From Methylobacterium sp. 17Sr1-1 (GTDB lineage: Bacteria; Pseudomonadota; Alphaproteobacteria; Rhizobiales; Beijerinckiaceae): DNA of 64,000 nt. The notes beneath the pieces were generated by a model, which had not been told where the DNA came from, ran no database searches, and saw only the letters and a list, made by a program, of their open reading frames with translations. The DNA lies in assembly GCF_003173775.1 (NCBI RefSeq), contig NZ_CP029552.1:2766001-2830000 (forward strand). The letters run 5' to 3'. Both the position numbers and the translations under genes were made by a program. This document shows, piece after piece, positions 27,160 to 35,076 of this stretch. Numbering within the stretch: position 1 is the first letter of the stretch; the number at the start of each line of letters is the position of its first letter.

Positions 27160-27201
27160 CCGGTGCGGGCCGGCCCTCAGCCGGCGCGGGCCGGCCTTCA
27201 G
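27160..27201. repeat. Two tandem 21-bp repeats between convergent genes
   Basis: Units 27160-27180 and 27181-27201 differ at two positions (core GCGGGCCGGCC). They are self-complementary enough to form hairpins and could stop transcription from both sides. The second unit overlaps the last codons of the phosphoesterase gene. Confidence 0.75.
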
Positions 27202-28934
27202 CCGGCCCTGCCCGCCCCGTCCAGCACTTCGAGCACCAGCGCGTCGCGGTGCGGGCGGCCGTACTCGTCGGTCGCCTCGACCGTGAGGCGGTGAGTGCCG
27301 GCTTTCAGGTCCCGCGGCAGGCGCGCGACCCAGAGGTGCGAGCACGGCTCGGCCTTGACCCAGGACTTCTTCGTCGCGGCGTTGCGGGCGTAGAGCGCGG
27401 CGACGAACGGGTCGGGCCGGCGCGTCCGGGTCATCGCCACGAGCGGCCCGTCGCCGATCCGGAACGACACTCGGCTGCGCGGCCCGCCGTCGAACAGGTT
27501 GACCACCACGTTCGTACCGCCGGCGCTCTCGGCCGGGATGGTGGCGCCGAGCAGCTCGTAGAGCCGCGTGTCGGGCAGGCGGGCGAGGTCGTCGGCGTGG
27601 AACTGGCTCTCCAGCACGATCCGCATCTGGCGCCCCGCATCGTCGCTGGCCGGGACGTAGCGGGTGGTGACGGACCGCCCGCCGGTGACGCTGAGCAGGT
27701 GAAAGCCGTGCGGCGTCCCGTCGCGGCTGTCGGCGGTGGCGATGCCGCGCCGGTCCGGCGGGCCGCTCCACCACGAGCCCGAAACGGCGGTGAGCACGTG
27801 GTGGTGGTGGGCGTCCTCGCCGGTCGCCCCCGGTCGCCCGTCGGGTCCGAGATAATGGTGCTCGGTGGTATGGGTGTGGCCGGAGACGCTGAAGGATGGG
27901 CGCCCGGCGAGGAGCCGCAGCAGCTGCGCCCGGTCGGCGGTGCTGATGCCGGGATCATCCGGCCCGAGATCGCTGGCGAGCGGGATGTGCATCGCCGCCA
28001 CCACCGGGCGGTCCGTGGGCGTCAGCGTCAGCAGGTTCTCCACGAAGGCGAGCTGGCGCTCGCCGATCCGGCCCTCGTAGCGCCCGCCCCGGCTTCCCGC
28101 GGCGGTCTGGGCGCCGAGGTAATGGACGTTGTCGAGCATCAGGAACAGCACGCCGCCGTATTCCAGCGCGTAGTACGGCGCCCCGAAGCTGCGCTTGAAG
28201 GTCTCGCGGGAATGGCGGGCGTCCGGCGCCTCGAAGTTGAGGTCGTGGTTGCCGCCGATATGGAACCACGGCAGGCCCATCTGGGCGACGAGGCGGTTCT
28301 GGCGCGGGTAGAGGGAGAGATCGTCGAACAGCACGTCGCCGGTGGTCATGCCGAAGGCGATCCTGTTCGAGGCGTCCCGCATCCCGAGCACCCGGGCGAT
28401 GGCGGTCTCGCGCACGAAGGTCAGCTCGGCGTGGCTCTCGGGCTGCGGATCGGTGAACAGCACCACGTCGAAGTCGCCGCTCTCCGGGCGTCGCACGAGG
28501 CCGAAATCGACGGAGGCCGGCAGCGGCCCGGTCGGCGCGATGCCGGGATAGCGCAAGGCGAGGTCCGGCGGCGTGCCGGCCGGCTGGTGGATGTAGGAGA
28601 AACGCGGCAGGCCGTCGGGCCCGGGCGGCAGGCTGAAGCCCGTCGGCTTGATCACGAAGATCACCGCCTCGTCGCCGACCGGCAGGGTGTAGCGCCCGTC
28701 CGCGCCGGTGCGGACCACCTCGCGGCCGTTCGAGACCAGCACGTCGGGCAGGCCCGGATCGTCGGGCCCGCGCCGCCCCTTGCCGCCCCGGTCCTCGTAG
28801 ACGACGCCGGTGACCTGTCCGGCTCCCTGACCCGTCCCCGGCGCGCTTTGTGCCCGCGCCGCGAGGGGGGCGAGCGCCAGGGCCGTGGCACCGGCCAGGG
28901 TGGTGCGGCGGGTCAGGGTGTGGTGGTCCGACAT
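27198..28934 (-). CDS. Tat-exported calcineurin-like metallophosphoesterase
   Basis: 578 aa from ATG 28934. It has a twin-arginine signal (TRRTTLAGATALAL, ending ARAQ). An N-terminal Ig-like domain (GVVYEDRGGKGRRG onward) precedes the metallophosphatase core, where FTDPQ, TTGDVLFDD, GGNHD and SGHTHTTEHH supply metal ligands; a C-terminal beta domain follows. This three-part layout matches the bacterial metallophosphatase family with N- and C-terminal domains. Probable periplasmic phosphomonoesterase or phosphodiesterase; the substrate is unknown. The IS4 element lies 185 bp upstream, possibly affecting its promoter region. Confidence 0.9.
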   Translation of the reverse strand: MSDHHTLTRRTTLAGATALALAPLAARAQSAPGTGQGAGQVTGVVYEDRGGKGRRGPDDPGLPDVLVSNGREVVRTGADGRYTLPVGDEAVIFVIKPTGFSLPPGPDGLPRFSYIHQPAGTPPDLALRYPGIAPTGPLPASVDFGLVRRPESGDFDVVLFTDPQPESHAELTFVRETAIARVLGMRDASNRIAFGMTTGDVLFDDLSLYPRQNRLVAQMGLPWFHIGGNHDLNFEAPDARHSRETFKRSFGAPYYALEYGGVLFLMLDNVHYLGAQTAAGSRGGRYEGRIGERQLAFVENLLTLTPTDRPVVAAMHIPLASDLGPDDPGISTADRAQLLRLLAGRPSFSVSGHTHTTEHHYLGPDGRPGATGEDAHHHHVLTAVSGSWWSGPPDRRGIATADSRDGTPHGFHLLSVTGGRSVTTRYVPASDDAGRQMRIVLESQFHADDLARLPDTRLYELLGATIPAESAGGTNVVVNLFDGGPRSRVSFRIGDGPLVAMTRTRRPDPFVAALYARNAATKKSWVKAEPCSHLWVARLPRDLKAGTHRLTVEATDEYGRPHRDALVLEVLDGAGRAG

Positions 28935-29119
28935 CGCGGTCTCGTCCTCCCGGCAGCCTCGCCGGGACGGACCGGGGCTGCGCGCTGGTTCGCCCCGAGG
29001 CAATCACGGCTCCTTGACGGTTCGGTGACGGTCGGGCCCATGCGGACCGCAGGAACGGGGGCGAGCGCTGCGCGGGAAGCCGCTCATACCGTCTTCGTTT
29101 GATCTATTCCGAAGCAAGC

Positions 29120-30591
29120 CGAGCGCGTCTCCCCTCTCCCGAGTGGGCTACGGCCTTGACGGAAGTGAGTCTCTCGCGAGGAGGGCACCGGCGAGCATGG
29201 CCGAGAAGCGCTCCCATCCGCGCGCGACGACCTTGGGACCGGGTGGCGAGTTGGGAGCGTTCCAGCCGCCGTGGCGGGCCACGATCCACTCTAACCAGCT
29301 CAGGTTGCCGACGGGGTGAGGGTTGCGCAGGCGGTCCGTGCTGCCCTCGCAGGCCCGCCCCAGTTCCGCGACCACTGGCAGAGCCGCCTTATCCAGAACG
29401 TCCTGCATCGGTCGTCGGCTGCCGTCGCGGGCATCGACCAACTGCAGGATCCGCACGGCGGCTCCCAGCGCCAAGGCACTCAGCCGGAACAGCTTGTCTG
29501 GCACCCGCACCTGTGTCTCGTCCAGGCCGAGCCCGTCGCGCTTGAGAGCGCGGAACACCTCCTCGATCCGCCACCTCAACCGGTACAGCCGCACCATGTC
29601 CTGCGCGGCGGCGGCATCCGGCACCGCCCGCGTCGTCAGAAGCCGCCAGCACAAGGGCGTCACGCCCACAGGCGGCTCGAGTTCCTGCACGCAGACGCCA
29701 TGCAGCCTCAGGCTGGCCGGCTCGCGGGCGCCTGGGCCGGAGGGACGGACCACCTCGACCGGTCCGGCCTGCAGCCTCACCTTGGCGATGCGGGCCGGCA
29801 CCCCAGGGCGAGCCGGCACCTCCACGGTGCCGGTTGTCGCGACGGGCCATGACGCCTTGTCCTGAAGGCTGCCCCCTTCAACCAGTGGCCGGTCATGGCG
29901 TGCCCGCACCAGAAGATCGCTGCCCGCGGGCCGACGGGCGAAGTGGCTGTAGATGTCGCCCTCCTGGTCGGCGACCACGATCAAGCTCCGGGCCGTGTCG
30001 GCCAAAGCCGTCGCGGCAGCGGCCGCTCCGGTGATCCAGCGCTGGCTCTCCTTGTCCTCGACTGGCCGCCGGTGACGTGGCGCCGTCTGGCGGGCGGCGC
30101 GGGTCCAGAGCTGGGCGTCGACCAAGCCCAGCACCGCCTCGTCCTCGGCATCGACGGCGATGACCGGGTGCAGGAAGAAGCCGGGATTGCGGCCGTTGCC
30201 GGCCGGCCCCAGGCCATGGCGGCCAGCAGCAGCTGGGGTGAAGTTGATCTCGCTCGTGTCCTGGACGGCCACGATCGGACGCCCGGCGCAGGCCTGGGCC
30301 GTGCGGGCTGCAAAAGCCTGCAGGATGCCCTGCCAGTCAGCGCAGGGCGAGGAAAGGTAGCGATGGGCGGCCGCCGTACCGGCTTCGCTGCCGCCCACCG
30401 TGCTCAGCACCACGCTGCCGGTGGTGACGATCCGCTCAAACAGCCACGCCCCCCGGGCCTCGGTGCGTACGTCGCCCGATCCAAAGCCTCGCATCGGTTG
30501 TCCTCGCTGAACCGCAAAGACGCCCAACTCACAGACGCCGAACCATTTCCGTCAAGGCCGTAGCCCACACGGGAGAGGGGAGACGCGCTCG
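29120..30591. mobile_element. IS4-family insertion sequence
   Basis: 1472 bp bounded by terminal inverted repeats of 45 bp (29120-29164 and 30547-30591) that differ at one position. It contains one transposase gene that reads through to 17 bp inside the left end. No target-site duplication was found when the immediate flanks were compared (CGAAGCAAGC left, AACTTTATCC right), so either the insertion is old or the flanks have changed. It lies between the phosphoesterase and the Crp/Fnr regulator and interrupts no visible gene. Confidence 0.9.
29148..30494 (-). CDS. IS4 family transposase
   Basis: 448 aa from ATG 30494 (MRGFGSGDVR); an upstream TTG gives 11 more residues. DDE/RNase H fold transposase of the IS4 group, Tn5-like: first Asp in AVQDTSE (Asp79), second in VVADQEGDIY (Asp176), and the full Y-(2)-R-(3)-E-(6)-K signature Tyr304, Arg307, Glu311, Lys318. 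All catalytic residues are present and there is no frameshift, so the element may still be active. The gene ends inside the left inverted repeat. Confidence 0.94.
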   Translation of the reverse strand: MRGFGSGDVRTEARGAWLFERIVTTGSVVLSTVGGSEAGTAAAHRYLSSPCADWQGILQAFAARTAQACAGRPIVAVQDTSEINFTPAAAGRHGLGPAGNGRNPGFFLHPVIAVDAEDEAVLGLVDAQLWTRAARQTAPRHRRPVEDKESQRWITGAAAAATALADTARSLIVVADQEGDIYSHFARRPAGSDLLVRARHDRPLVEGGSLQDKASWPVATTGTVEVPARPGVPARIAKVRLQAGPVEVVRPSGPGAREPASLRLHGVCVQELEPPVGVTPLCWRLLTTRAVPDAAAAQDMVRLYRLRWRIEEVFRALKRDGLGLDETQVRVPDKLFRLSALALGAAVRILQLVDARDGSRRPMQDVLDKAALPVVAELGRACEGSTDRLRNPHPVGNLSWLEWIVARHGGWNAPNSPPGPKVVARGWERFSAMLAGALLARDSLPSRP

Positions 30592-30646
30592 AACTTTATC
30601 CGGCCGGATCAAGCGGAAATCGTATCACGCATCCGCGGGCATCCGC

Positions 30647-31333
30647 TCACGCGTCTTCCCGCAGCGCCTCCGCCACCCGGGCCTCCAGGATGTCCGGCCG
30701 GCGCAGGATCAGCGCGCCGCGGGTGCGGTCGACGAGGCCTTCCTGGGCCATCACGGTGAATTCCCGGGTCACCTGCTCGCGGCGGCAGCCGATGCGCGCG
30801 GCGAGCACGTGGTGGTAGGGCGGCGGGCTCACCGCCCGCTCGCCGTCGGTGCCGGGCCGGGGCGCGGAGAGGCGCAGGAGCTCGGCGTAGAGACGGTGGC
30901 GCAGGTCGAGGACCGCGTGCTCCATCAGCCGGGCATTGAGCATCCGCACCCGTTTGGCCAGAAGCCGCAGCAGCTTGTCGGCGATCGGGGGCGCCGCGAA
31001 GACGATCTCGCGGAAGACCGCGGCCGGTACGACGCACAGCTCGCCCCGGGTGAGCGCCGTGACGTTGGCCGAGCGACTGACCCCGTCGATGGCGGCGAGC
31101 TCGCCGAAGAACTCGCCGGCCCGCATCTCGCCCAGGATCACCTCCTTGCCCGACTGCGTCCGGTTGAGGATCCGCACCTCGCCGGAGGCCAGCAGGTAGA
31201 CGTCGGTCGAGGCATCGTCGAAATCGACGAGGATCTCGTTGGCGTCGAACCGGCGCCAGATGCAGCGCGATTCGTACGAGATCAGGTCGATGCCCGCGTC
31301 CTTGAAGAAGGGAAACCCTGCGAGCCGACCCAT
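30647..31333 (-). CDS. Crp/Fnr family transcriptional regulator
   Basis: 228 aa. N-terminal cyclic-nucleotide-binding fold (ASGEVRILN, GEFFGELAAIDGVSRSANV) and a C-terminal winged helix (HHVLAARIGCRREQVTREF). The sequence GELAAIDGVSRSANV resembles the phosphate-binding cassette of cAMP-type regulators (family consensus RxAxV), so ligand binding is possible but unproven. No Cys cluster for an Fnr iron-sulfur centre is seen. The gene lies 55 bp from the IS4 right end and reads away from it toward the element. Confidence 0.9.
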   Translation of the reverse strand: MGRLAGFPFFKDAGIDLISYESRCIWRRFDANEILVDFDDASTDVYLLASGEVRILNRTQSGKEVILGEMRAGEFFGELAAIDGVSRSANVTALTRGELCVVPAAVFREIVFAAPPIADKLLRLLAKRVRMLNARLMEHAVLDLRHRLYAELLRLSAPRPGTDGERAVSPPPYHHVLAARIGCRREQVTREFTVMAQEGLVDRTRGALILRRPDILEARVAEALREDA

Positions 31334-31462
31334 CTGCTGCCCTCGACCCCGCGGATGCGGTACTGCCCTTCCGTGTTCTTAGCCCGGCGCGGCCGCGCTC
31401 GCCAGGGTGCGGCCGTGCTTGCGCCCGGCCATGTGTCGATCGACCCGTGATTTTTCCGGGTT

Positions 31463-32806
31463 TTACGCCTTCACGATCGTCGCACCTGTCAGTCCATGTT
31501 CCAATCCATGCCGCGCCATGACGTTGCGGGTGTCGACGATCAGCCGGGCTTCCCGCGCCACCAGGGCGTAGTCGACGCCGTCATGGTCGGTGGCGACCAG
31601 CACCGCGTCGACCCCGCGCAGGGTCTCCGGGGTGAGGGGTTCGGAGCGCCGCCCGGCGAGTTCGGGATGCTCGCGGGTCGCCGGCAGGACCGGCACCAGG
31701 GGATCGTGGTAGAGCGCCGCCGCGCCCCGCGCCTCGATCAGCCGGATCAGCTTCAGGGCCGGGCTCTCGCGGGTATCCTCGACGTTGCGCTTGTAGGCGA
31801 GCCCCAGCACCAGCACCCGGGCGCCCGAGAAGGCGCGGCCGGTCCGGTCGACGGCCGCCGCCAGGCGCTCGACGACGTGATAGGGCATCCGCGTGTTGAC
31901 CTCGCCGGCCAGTTCCACGAAGCGGGCCGGCACGTCGAATTCCCGCGCCTTCCAGGCGAGGTAGAACGGGTCGATCGGGATGCAGTGGCCACCGAGACCC
32001 GGCCCGGGCTGGAACGGCATGAAGCCGAAGGGCTTGGTGGCCGCCGCCTGGATCACCTCCCAGACGTCGATGCCCATCGCATCGTAGACGAGCTTCAATT
32101 CGTTCACGAGGGCGATGTTGACGGACCGGAAGATGTTTTCCGTGAGCTTCACCGCCTCCGCGGCGGCAGCCGAGGAGACCGGCACCGTGCGCACCACCAG
32201 CGCCCCGTAGAGCGCCTCCGCCAGGCCGCGCGCGGCGACGTCGTCGGCCCCCACCACCTTGGGGATGCGGGCCGTGTCGAACTCGCCGTTGCCCGGGTCC
32301 TCGCGCTCCGGCGAGTAGGCCAGGAAGAAGTCCGCGCCGGAGCGCAGGCCGCCAGCCTCCAGGATCGGCCGCATCACCTCGGCGGTGGTGCCCGGGTAGG
32401 TGGTCGATTCGAGCACCACGAGCTGGCCGGGGCGCAACGCCGCGGCGATCGCCCGGGCGGTGGCCTCGACGTAGGACAGGTCGGGCTCGCGGTGGCGGGT
32501 CAGCGGCGTCGGCACGCAGATCAGCACCGCGTCGGGCTCGGCGAGCCGCGCCATGTCGCCGGTGGCCGCGAAGGTGCCGGCCGCGAGCGCGTCGCCCAAG
32601 GCCTCGCCCGGGATGTGGTGGAACGCCCCCTCGCCCCGGTTCAGCGCCGCGACCCGGTCCGGATCGACGTCGAAGCCGAGCACCGGGAAACCGGCCCGGA
32701 GCGCGGCGAGGGCCAGCGGCAGCCCGACATAGCCGAGGCCGACGATGCCGATCAGCGCCCGGCGCTCGTGAAGGAGCGTCCGCGTCCGCGCCTCGTTCGC
32801 GTTCAT
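31463..32806 (-). CDS. Nucleotide-sugar dehydrogenase, WbpA-type (UDP-GlcNAc 6-dehydrogenase-like)
   Basis: 447 aa from ATG 32806. Rossmann GLGYVGLP at 23-30, central LTENIFRSVNIALVNEL with catalytic Lys220, and active-site Cys275 in LGGHCIPIDPFYL. It oxidises a UDP-hexose twice to the uronic acid using NAD. The segment KPFGFMPFQPGPGLGGHC is closer to WbpA-type UDP-N-acetylglucosamine dehydrogenases than to plain UDP-glucose dehydrogenase. It supplies precursors for surface polysaccharide. No glycan cluster lies next to it, so it is isolated here. Confidence 0.9.
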   Translation of the reverse strand: MNANEARTRTLLHERRALIGIVGLGYVGLPLALAALRAGFPVLGFDVDPDRVAALNRGEGAFHHIPGEALGDALAAGTFAATGDMARLAEPDAVLICVPTPLTRHREPDLSYVEATARAIAAALRPGQLVVLESTTYPGTTAEVMRPILEAGGLRSGADFFLAYSPEREDPGNGEFDTARIPKVVGADDVAARGLAEALYGALVVRTVPVSSAAAAEAVKLTENIFRSVNIALVNELKLVYDAMGIDVWEVIQAAATKPFGFMPFQPGPGLGGHCIPIDPFYLAWKAREFDVPARFVELAGEVNTRMPYHVVERLAAAVDRTGRAFSGARVLVLGLAYKRNVEDTRESPALKLIRLIEARGAAALYHDPLVPVLPATREHPELAGRRSEPLTPETLRGVDAVLVATDHDGVDYALVAREARLIVDTRNVMARHGLEHGLTGATIVKA

Positions 32807-32889
32807 GTCCCGCCGCTCCCGCGCTCCTCGAGTGTGGTCCCTTGAGCGTGGCCGCGGGCAGCTGTCAAATCGGGTCGGTGGACGGCTAA

Positions 32890-32991
32890 GCAGGTTTCGC
32901 AAAAGTGGCTGCCGGTTTTTGCGATAAAAACCTGCGACAAAACAAGAATCTAAGCGGCCGAAGCGTTGGCAAGCCAACGCAAGTCCGCTTA
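32890..32991. repeat. Composite hairpin repeat upstream of nucleotide-sugar dehydrogenase
   Basis: Two nested hairpins: 32890-32935 (outer GCAGGTTT/AAACCTGC, inner TCGCAAAA/TTTTGCGA, core AAGTGG-NNGCCGGTT) and 32951-32991 (TAAGCGG/CCGCTTA enclosing GCGTTGGC/GCCAACGC). The same core and layout recur at 44054-44157, defining a two-copy family here. The right end supplies the stop codon of the MarR gene (TAA at 32991-32989). Confidence 0.85.
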
Positions 32992-33471
32992 GGCCTCGGC
33001 GCGCGAGCGTTTGGCGAGCGGCACCCGCGAGGTCGCGTCGAAGGCGCCCGTCAGCTTGCGCAGCAGCGCCAGGAAGACCGGCCGCTCCGCCGGATCGAGG
33101 GGCGCGAGGAGCTGCGCCACCGCCCGCTCGGCCGGCGCGGCGAGCCGGTCGAGGAGGTCGCCGCCCTCTCGCGTCAGTTCGAGGCTGCGGCGGCGCTTGT
33201 CGGCGGGGTCGACCACCCGGGCGACGAGGCCGCCCTCCTCCAGGGTCCTGACGACCATGCCGGTGGTCGAGCGGTCGAGGCCGAGCAGCCGCGCCACCGT
33301 GATCTGGTCGATGCCCGGGCGGTGCCGGAGCATGAACAGGATGCCGTACTGGGTCGTGGTGATCCCGAGATCGTCGGTCTCGGCCAGGAACACCGACACG
33401 GCGATCTGGTGCGCGCGCCGGATCATGAAGCCGGGCCGCTCGTAGAGGTCGTCCAGGGGGTCGGCGGCCAT
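32989..33471 (-). CDS. MarR family transcriptional regulator
   Basis: 160 aa from ATG 33471. Winged helix: TTTQYGILFMLRHRPGIDQITVARLLGLDRSTTGMV with a basic wing (DPADKRRRSLELT). MarR proteins often repress degradation genes and release DNA when they bind an aromatic compound. Divergently adjacent to an MFS transporter and an FAD monooxygenase, it is likely their regulator. A perfect 12-bp palindrome (33548-33559) lies midway. Its stop codon is contributed by a repeat. Confidence 0.92.
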   Translation of the reverse strand: MAADPLDDLYERPGFMIRRAHQIAVSVFLAETDDLGITTTQYGILFMLRHRPGIDQITVARLLGLDRSTTGMVVRTLEEGGLVARVVDPADKRRRSLELTREGGDLLDRLAAPAERAVAQLLAPLDPAERPVFLALLRKLTGAFDATSRVPLAKRSRAEA

Positions 33472-33536
33472 CGGATCCAGGAAAGAGGGAGCGCGCCGCC
33501 TGATAGGCCGCGCGCCGGGGCCGGACAAGCGGCCCG

Positions 33537-33566
33537 TCGACAAATCGTCAGACGTCTGATTATCAT
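33537..33566 (+). promoter_or_regulatory. Candidate promoter of the MFS/monooxygenase genes
   Basis: TCGACA (33537-33542), 18-bp spacer, TATCAT (33561-33566); each hexamer matches the sigma-70 consensus at five of six positions. It lies about 75 bp upstream of the MFS start, and the MarR-type palindrome is inside its spacer. Confidence 0.6.
33548..33559. promoter_or_regulatory. Candidate MarR operator
   Basis: Perfect palindrome TCAGACGTCTGA between the candidate -35 and -10, and about 77 bp upstream of the MarR start. Binding here would block the MFS/monooxygenase promoter. Function is inferred from position and symmetry. Confidence 0.55.
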
Positions 33567-33639
33567 GGGCGATCGATGCCGGGACTCAGCCCGGCACAGC
33601 CCGGGTCCGGCCCGGGCGCGAGACGGCGCGGAGGAAACC

Positions 33640-35061
33640 ATGGACCAGCCCGAGGGCGCCCCGCGCCCGGCCGACTTTCCGAAGAGCGCCCCGCGTCCGG
33701 CCGAAATCCCGAAGGGCACAAGGCGCCCGATCGACGTCACGGCGTTCATCGACGGCCAGCCGGTCGGCCGCGCCCAGATCCGGCTCCTCGTCCTCTGCGC
33801 CGCGGTCCTGTTCACCGACGGGTTCGACACGCAGGCGATCGGCTACGTCGCGCCCGAGCTGGTCCGGGCCTGGGCGGTCTCCCGCGGCGCCCTCGGGCCG
33901 GTCTTCAGCGCCGGGCTCGTCGGGCTGATGCTCGGCGCGCTCGTCTTCGGGCCGCTCGCCGACCGGATCGGGCGCAAGCGCATCGTCGTCGCCAGCACCG
34001 CCGCCTTCGGGCTCGGCACGCTCGCCACCGCCTTCGCGCCGGACCTGACCACCCTGCTGGCCCTGCGATTCCTCACCGGGCTGGGCTTGGGCGGCGCGAT
34101 GCCGAACGCCATCGCGCTGACCTCGGAGTTCAGCCCGCACCGGCGCCGCGCCACCATGGTGATGACGATGTTCTGCGGCTTCTCGATCGGCGCGGCGCTC
34201 GGCGGCCTGATCGCCGCAGCGGTGATGCCGGTCTTCGGCTGGCGGGCGGTGTTCGTGATCGGCGGGGCGGTGCCGCTGATGCTGGTGCCGGTTCTCGTCC
34301 GGTCCCTGCCCGAATCGGTCCGCTTCCTCGCCGCCTCGGGTCGGGCGGATGCGCAGGCCGCCGCGATCCTGCGGCGCACCTTCCCGGCGGCGGGGCTCGC
34401 GCCCGAGGCGCGCTTCACCGTGCACGAGCCGGCGCTCCACGGCCTGCCGGTGGCGCACCTGTTCTCCCACGGCCGGGCGCGCACGACGGTGCTGCTCTGG
34501 GTCGTGTTCTTCATGAGCCTGCTCGACCTCTACTTCCTGTCGAACTGGCTGCCGACGGTGCTGAACGACCTCGGCGCCTCGGTTCCGGTCGCGGCGGTCG
34601 TCGGCTCGCTGCTCCAGGTCGGGGGCGTCGCCGGAACGGTCACCCTCGGGCGCCTGATCGACCGCTTCTCCTTCGGCGCGCTGGCGCTGACCTACCTGGT
34701 GGCGGCCGGCGCGGTGGCGGCGATCGGCGCCTCGGCCCACGCGGTGGTGCCGGCGGCGCTGGCCATCTTCGGCGCCGGCTTCTGCATCGTCGGCGGCCAG
34801 ATCGCCTCCAATGCGCTCGCCGCCGCGGCCTACCCGACGGCGATCCGCGCGACCGGCATCGGCTGGGCGCTCGGCATCGGCCGGGTCGGGTCGATCGTCG
34901 GCCCGCTCGTCGGCGGGGCGCTGCTCGCCCTGCACTGGGCGACGGGCGACCTGTTCCTGGTCGCGGCCGTGCCGGCGCTCTGCGCGGCGCTGGCCGCCCT
35001 GGCGCTCTCCCGCGGCCGTCCCGCGCCGCAGGCCCACCCCGCCGCCGCCACCGGCCGCTGA
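33640..35061 (+). CDS. MFS transporter, aromatic acid:H+ symporter type
   Basis: 473 aa from ATG 33640, preceded by GGAGG at 33630-33634. Twelve hydrophobic segments; motif A GPLADRIGRKR between helices 2 and 3 and the AAHS-like DGFDTQAIGYVAP in helix 1 (the DGxD motif of aromatic-acid permeases such as PcaK and BenK). Likely imports a benzoate- or hydroxybenzoate-type acid. Residues 7-26 are a tandem 10-residue repeat (APRPADFPKS, APRPAEIPKG). It is followed 15 bp later by the monooxygenase gene. Confidence 0.92.
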   Translation: MDQPEGAPRPADFPKSAPRPAEIPKGTRRPIDVTAFIDGQPVGRAQIRLLVLCAAVLFTDGFDTQAIGYVAPELVRAWAVSRGALGPVFSAGLVGLMLGALVFGPLADRIGRKRIVVASTAAFGLGTLATAFAPDLTTLLALRFLTGLGLGGAMPNAIALTSEFSPHRRRATMVMTMFCGFSIGAALGGLIAAAVMPVFGWRAVFVIGGAVPLMLVPVLVRSLPESVRFLAASGRADAQAAAILRRTFPAAGLAPEARFTVHEPALHGLPVAHLFSHGRARTTVLLWVVFFMSLLDLYFLSNWLPTVLNDLGASVPVAAVVGSLLQVGGVAGTVTLGRLIDRFSFGALALTYLVAAGAVAAIGASAHAVVPAALAIFGAGFCIVGGQIASNALAAAAYPTAIRATGIGWALGIGRVGSIVGPLVGGALLALHWATGDLFLVAAVPALCAALAALALSRGRPAPQAHPAAATGR

Positions 35062-35076
35062 CCAGACGAGACCACC

